Source of the DNA: RZYY01 sp036794825 | Lineage (GTDB): Bacteria > Bacteroidota > Bacteroidia > Bacteroidales > 4484-276 | Direction: 5' to 3' | Length of the DNA stretch: 64,000 nucleotides | NCBI GenBank assembly: GCA_036794825.1 | Contig: DAIRGA010000009.1 | Span: 62,001-126,000 of the forward strand | Shown: piece after piece, positions 63,901 to 64,000 of the stretch | How positions within the stretch are numbered: position 1 is the first letter of the stretch | Layout of the letters: each line of letters opens with the position of its first letter | Made by a program: the position numbers and the translations under genes | The notes under the pieces: model-generated | What the model saw: the letters and a program-made list of their open reading frames with translations, nothing else | Told to the model about the DNA's origin: nothing | The model's database searches: none

Positions 63901-64000
63901 AATATTGAGATGTCCAAGCATAATGTAGTCATAATTAACCGAATACCACCGCTGGTTATCATTCACAGAACCTTCGTTGATACAAATCCCGTTATTTGTA
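60928..64000 (-). CDS. Beta-helix repeat protein with dockerin-like segment and T9SS tail, 5' end off-window
   Basis: The open frame continues past the right edge (visible 1023 residues), so the start is not in the window; a GTG at 63966 is inside the frame. Three repeats of about 185 residues have KCRLTV-type strands, GGELYAIGT, FEDRSD and IEKGNxxN, matching right-handed parallel beta-helix folds. A carboxypeptidase regulatory-like domain (GNYTFAPFASGNYQMTI) follows. A dockerin-like pair comes next (STDALKILRHFA and DVNKSATVNGTDALFIMKRFA), then a cohesin-like domain and a Por tail (VVYPNPLSANQLLN ... SKVVKMVV). It is likely surface-bound by T9SS and may recognise polysaccharide. It shares a transcript with the cohesin-like gene. 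Confidence 0.78.
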   Translation of the reverse strand, partial: TNNGICINEGSVNDNQRWYSVNYDYIMLGHLNIGKYDGVCRLTIEPGNTIKFPAGKQLRVGYFSSWHHGGELYAIGTSDSLIAFTSINGNAGGWEGMYFEDRSDYWNATSVLNYCVIEKGNAYNIFVENSNQPSMNHCTVRNALQDGIKFYNAFNSISSTTFQNNGRYPLNFAEPLTFPTLSGNAYVGNAINLIGFSGGTISENRTLQNDGIDYYILNDIKVGKYDQKCRLTVAAGLTLYFESGKGIQVGFSTSWHNGGELYAIGTPTMPITFTPFSGITGDWNGIYLEDRSDMFGATNKLHYCSIEKGNNFNVFCENTTTVEIDHCSILDAAADGLKYYQSYGSYNNCVFSGNGRYPVYYTDWSCEPLHANNTFYGKGLNYIALSGGTYSDNRTIFYDNVEYLVLDNITIGKYDSKCRLTVQPGVIINFAEGKSVKVGFVSSWVNGGEINAEGTSDLHIVFRPYNGLAGGWGGLYFEDNSDFSGAVSKLYWCKIEKGNQYNIYAESTTQPMLENCVLSGAVETGLKLMNSTLTIKKSSFISNGAYGMYLDGNSSAIIGNTAEFTCNFYNNAGTHELYNNTVNNINARYNFWGTADSTMIAARIYDKYDNSAKGIVYFTPFAQLPVLPTPTTAMTGWVKYANAGSNPMKNAAMAVKTFAGANVATATTNTSGNYTFAPFASGNYQMTITPTNAWGGGNSTDALKILRHFAQLEPLTGIKLAAADVNKSATVNGTDALFIMKRFATLINSFPSGDYLWHSEALTVNGNQITNNIRMLCFGDVDASYAPAKKDDPLVHVIYNGNITIGSFTEFDVPVKLKDGMKVGAISLGFTYPEDYFEVLGVELMNGSQSYFFNASDGLAKIAWCDLNAMSMGNDDVLITLKMKSLDLSGLNGPVLLGIDEYSELADESATAVPSWIEVPEIVCQTTGIGNDYLNEPFVVYPNPLSANQLLNINLQSEGIVRISIINEIGQLVKEMTETNLAPGNHEIEIDNSLLRSGIYLLRIEIQQTGFTGSKVVKMVVTD

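Noticed and set aside
1..64000. CRISPR arrays, insertion sequences, prophage
   Set aside because: No regularly spaced identical repeats, transposase motifs, integrase or phage structural genes were seen.
63966..64000. Start codon of the beta-helix protein at GTG 63966
   Set aside because: The frame is open to the window edge and residues upstream continue the repeat pattern, so the true start lies outside.

Overview
The window reads as chromosomal DNA of a Bacteroidota member, probably near Bacteroidales/Marinilabiliales (the order is inference). Type 9 secretion system (T9SS) C-terminal sorting domains are present on several large secreted proteins, and a PorT-like T9SS barrel is encoded at 32242-33039. 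Several upstream regions carry the Bacteroidota promoter pattern TTTG-N19/21-TANNTTTG. Bacteroidota-type families (DUF4837, DUF5723, BACON) also occur. No insertion sequence, phage gene, integrase or CRISPR array was seen. Most of the window looks like core genome; the accessory part is the block of giant secreted proteins from about 51.4 kb to the right edge.

Layout. 1-7.1 kb: edge of a cation efflux gene, a DMT permease, a LysM/periplasmic-binding-fold protein, guaA and yidC. 7.5-15.4 kb: a DUF349 protein, an AsmA protein with an 11-residue-repeat tail, an SDR, an acidic protein and a DUF1684 protein. 15.5-21.4 kb: signalling, with a TPR/adenylyl cyclase followed by a tight four-gene module (NMT1-like solute-binding protein, membrane SpoIIE phosphatase, RsbW-like kinase, STAS protein). 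21.7-33.8 kb: lytic transglycosylase, DUF4837 lipoprotein, tRNA-His, DUF5723 barrel, acyl-CoA ligase, thioesterase, aminotransferase, heptose-phosphate kinase and PorT. 33.8-37.3 kb: a minus-strand envelope cluster with two L,D-transpeptidases and a lipoprotein. 37.5-42.6 kb: an ECF sigma factor, a PepSY-like protein, a secreted papain-fold peptidase and a PrsW-type membrane protease. 42.6-46.9 kb: thrH, thrC, a trans-sulfuration enzyme and a divergent Lrp/AsnC regulator. 47.3-51 kb: small secreted proteins, a membrane protein and a zinc-ribbon protein. 51.4-64 kb: three giant secreted proteins on the minus strand.

Three observations deserve most attention. (1) The 17.6-21.4 kb module pairs a solute-binding protein with a partner-switching phosphatase/kinase/STAS set and has no transporter genes. 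(2) A roughly 155-residue, internally duplicated C-terminal domain (GW-S/N ... WPG-N-NT ... GY/SY-VK) is shared by three secreted proteins, two of which end with it and lack a recognisable T9SS tail. (3) A protein with four cohesin-like modules lies 11 bp downstream of a beta-helix protein carrying a dockerin-like segment and another cohesin-like module, a possible non-clostridial cohesin-dockerin pair exported by T9SS.

All assignments come from reading the sequence and recalling family motifs; no database search was run.
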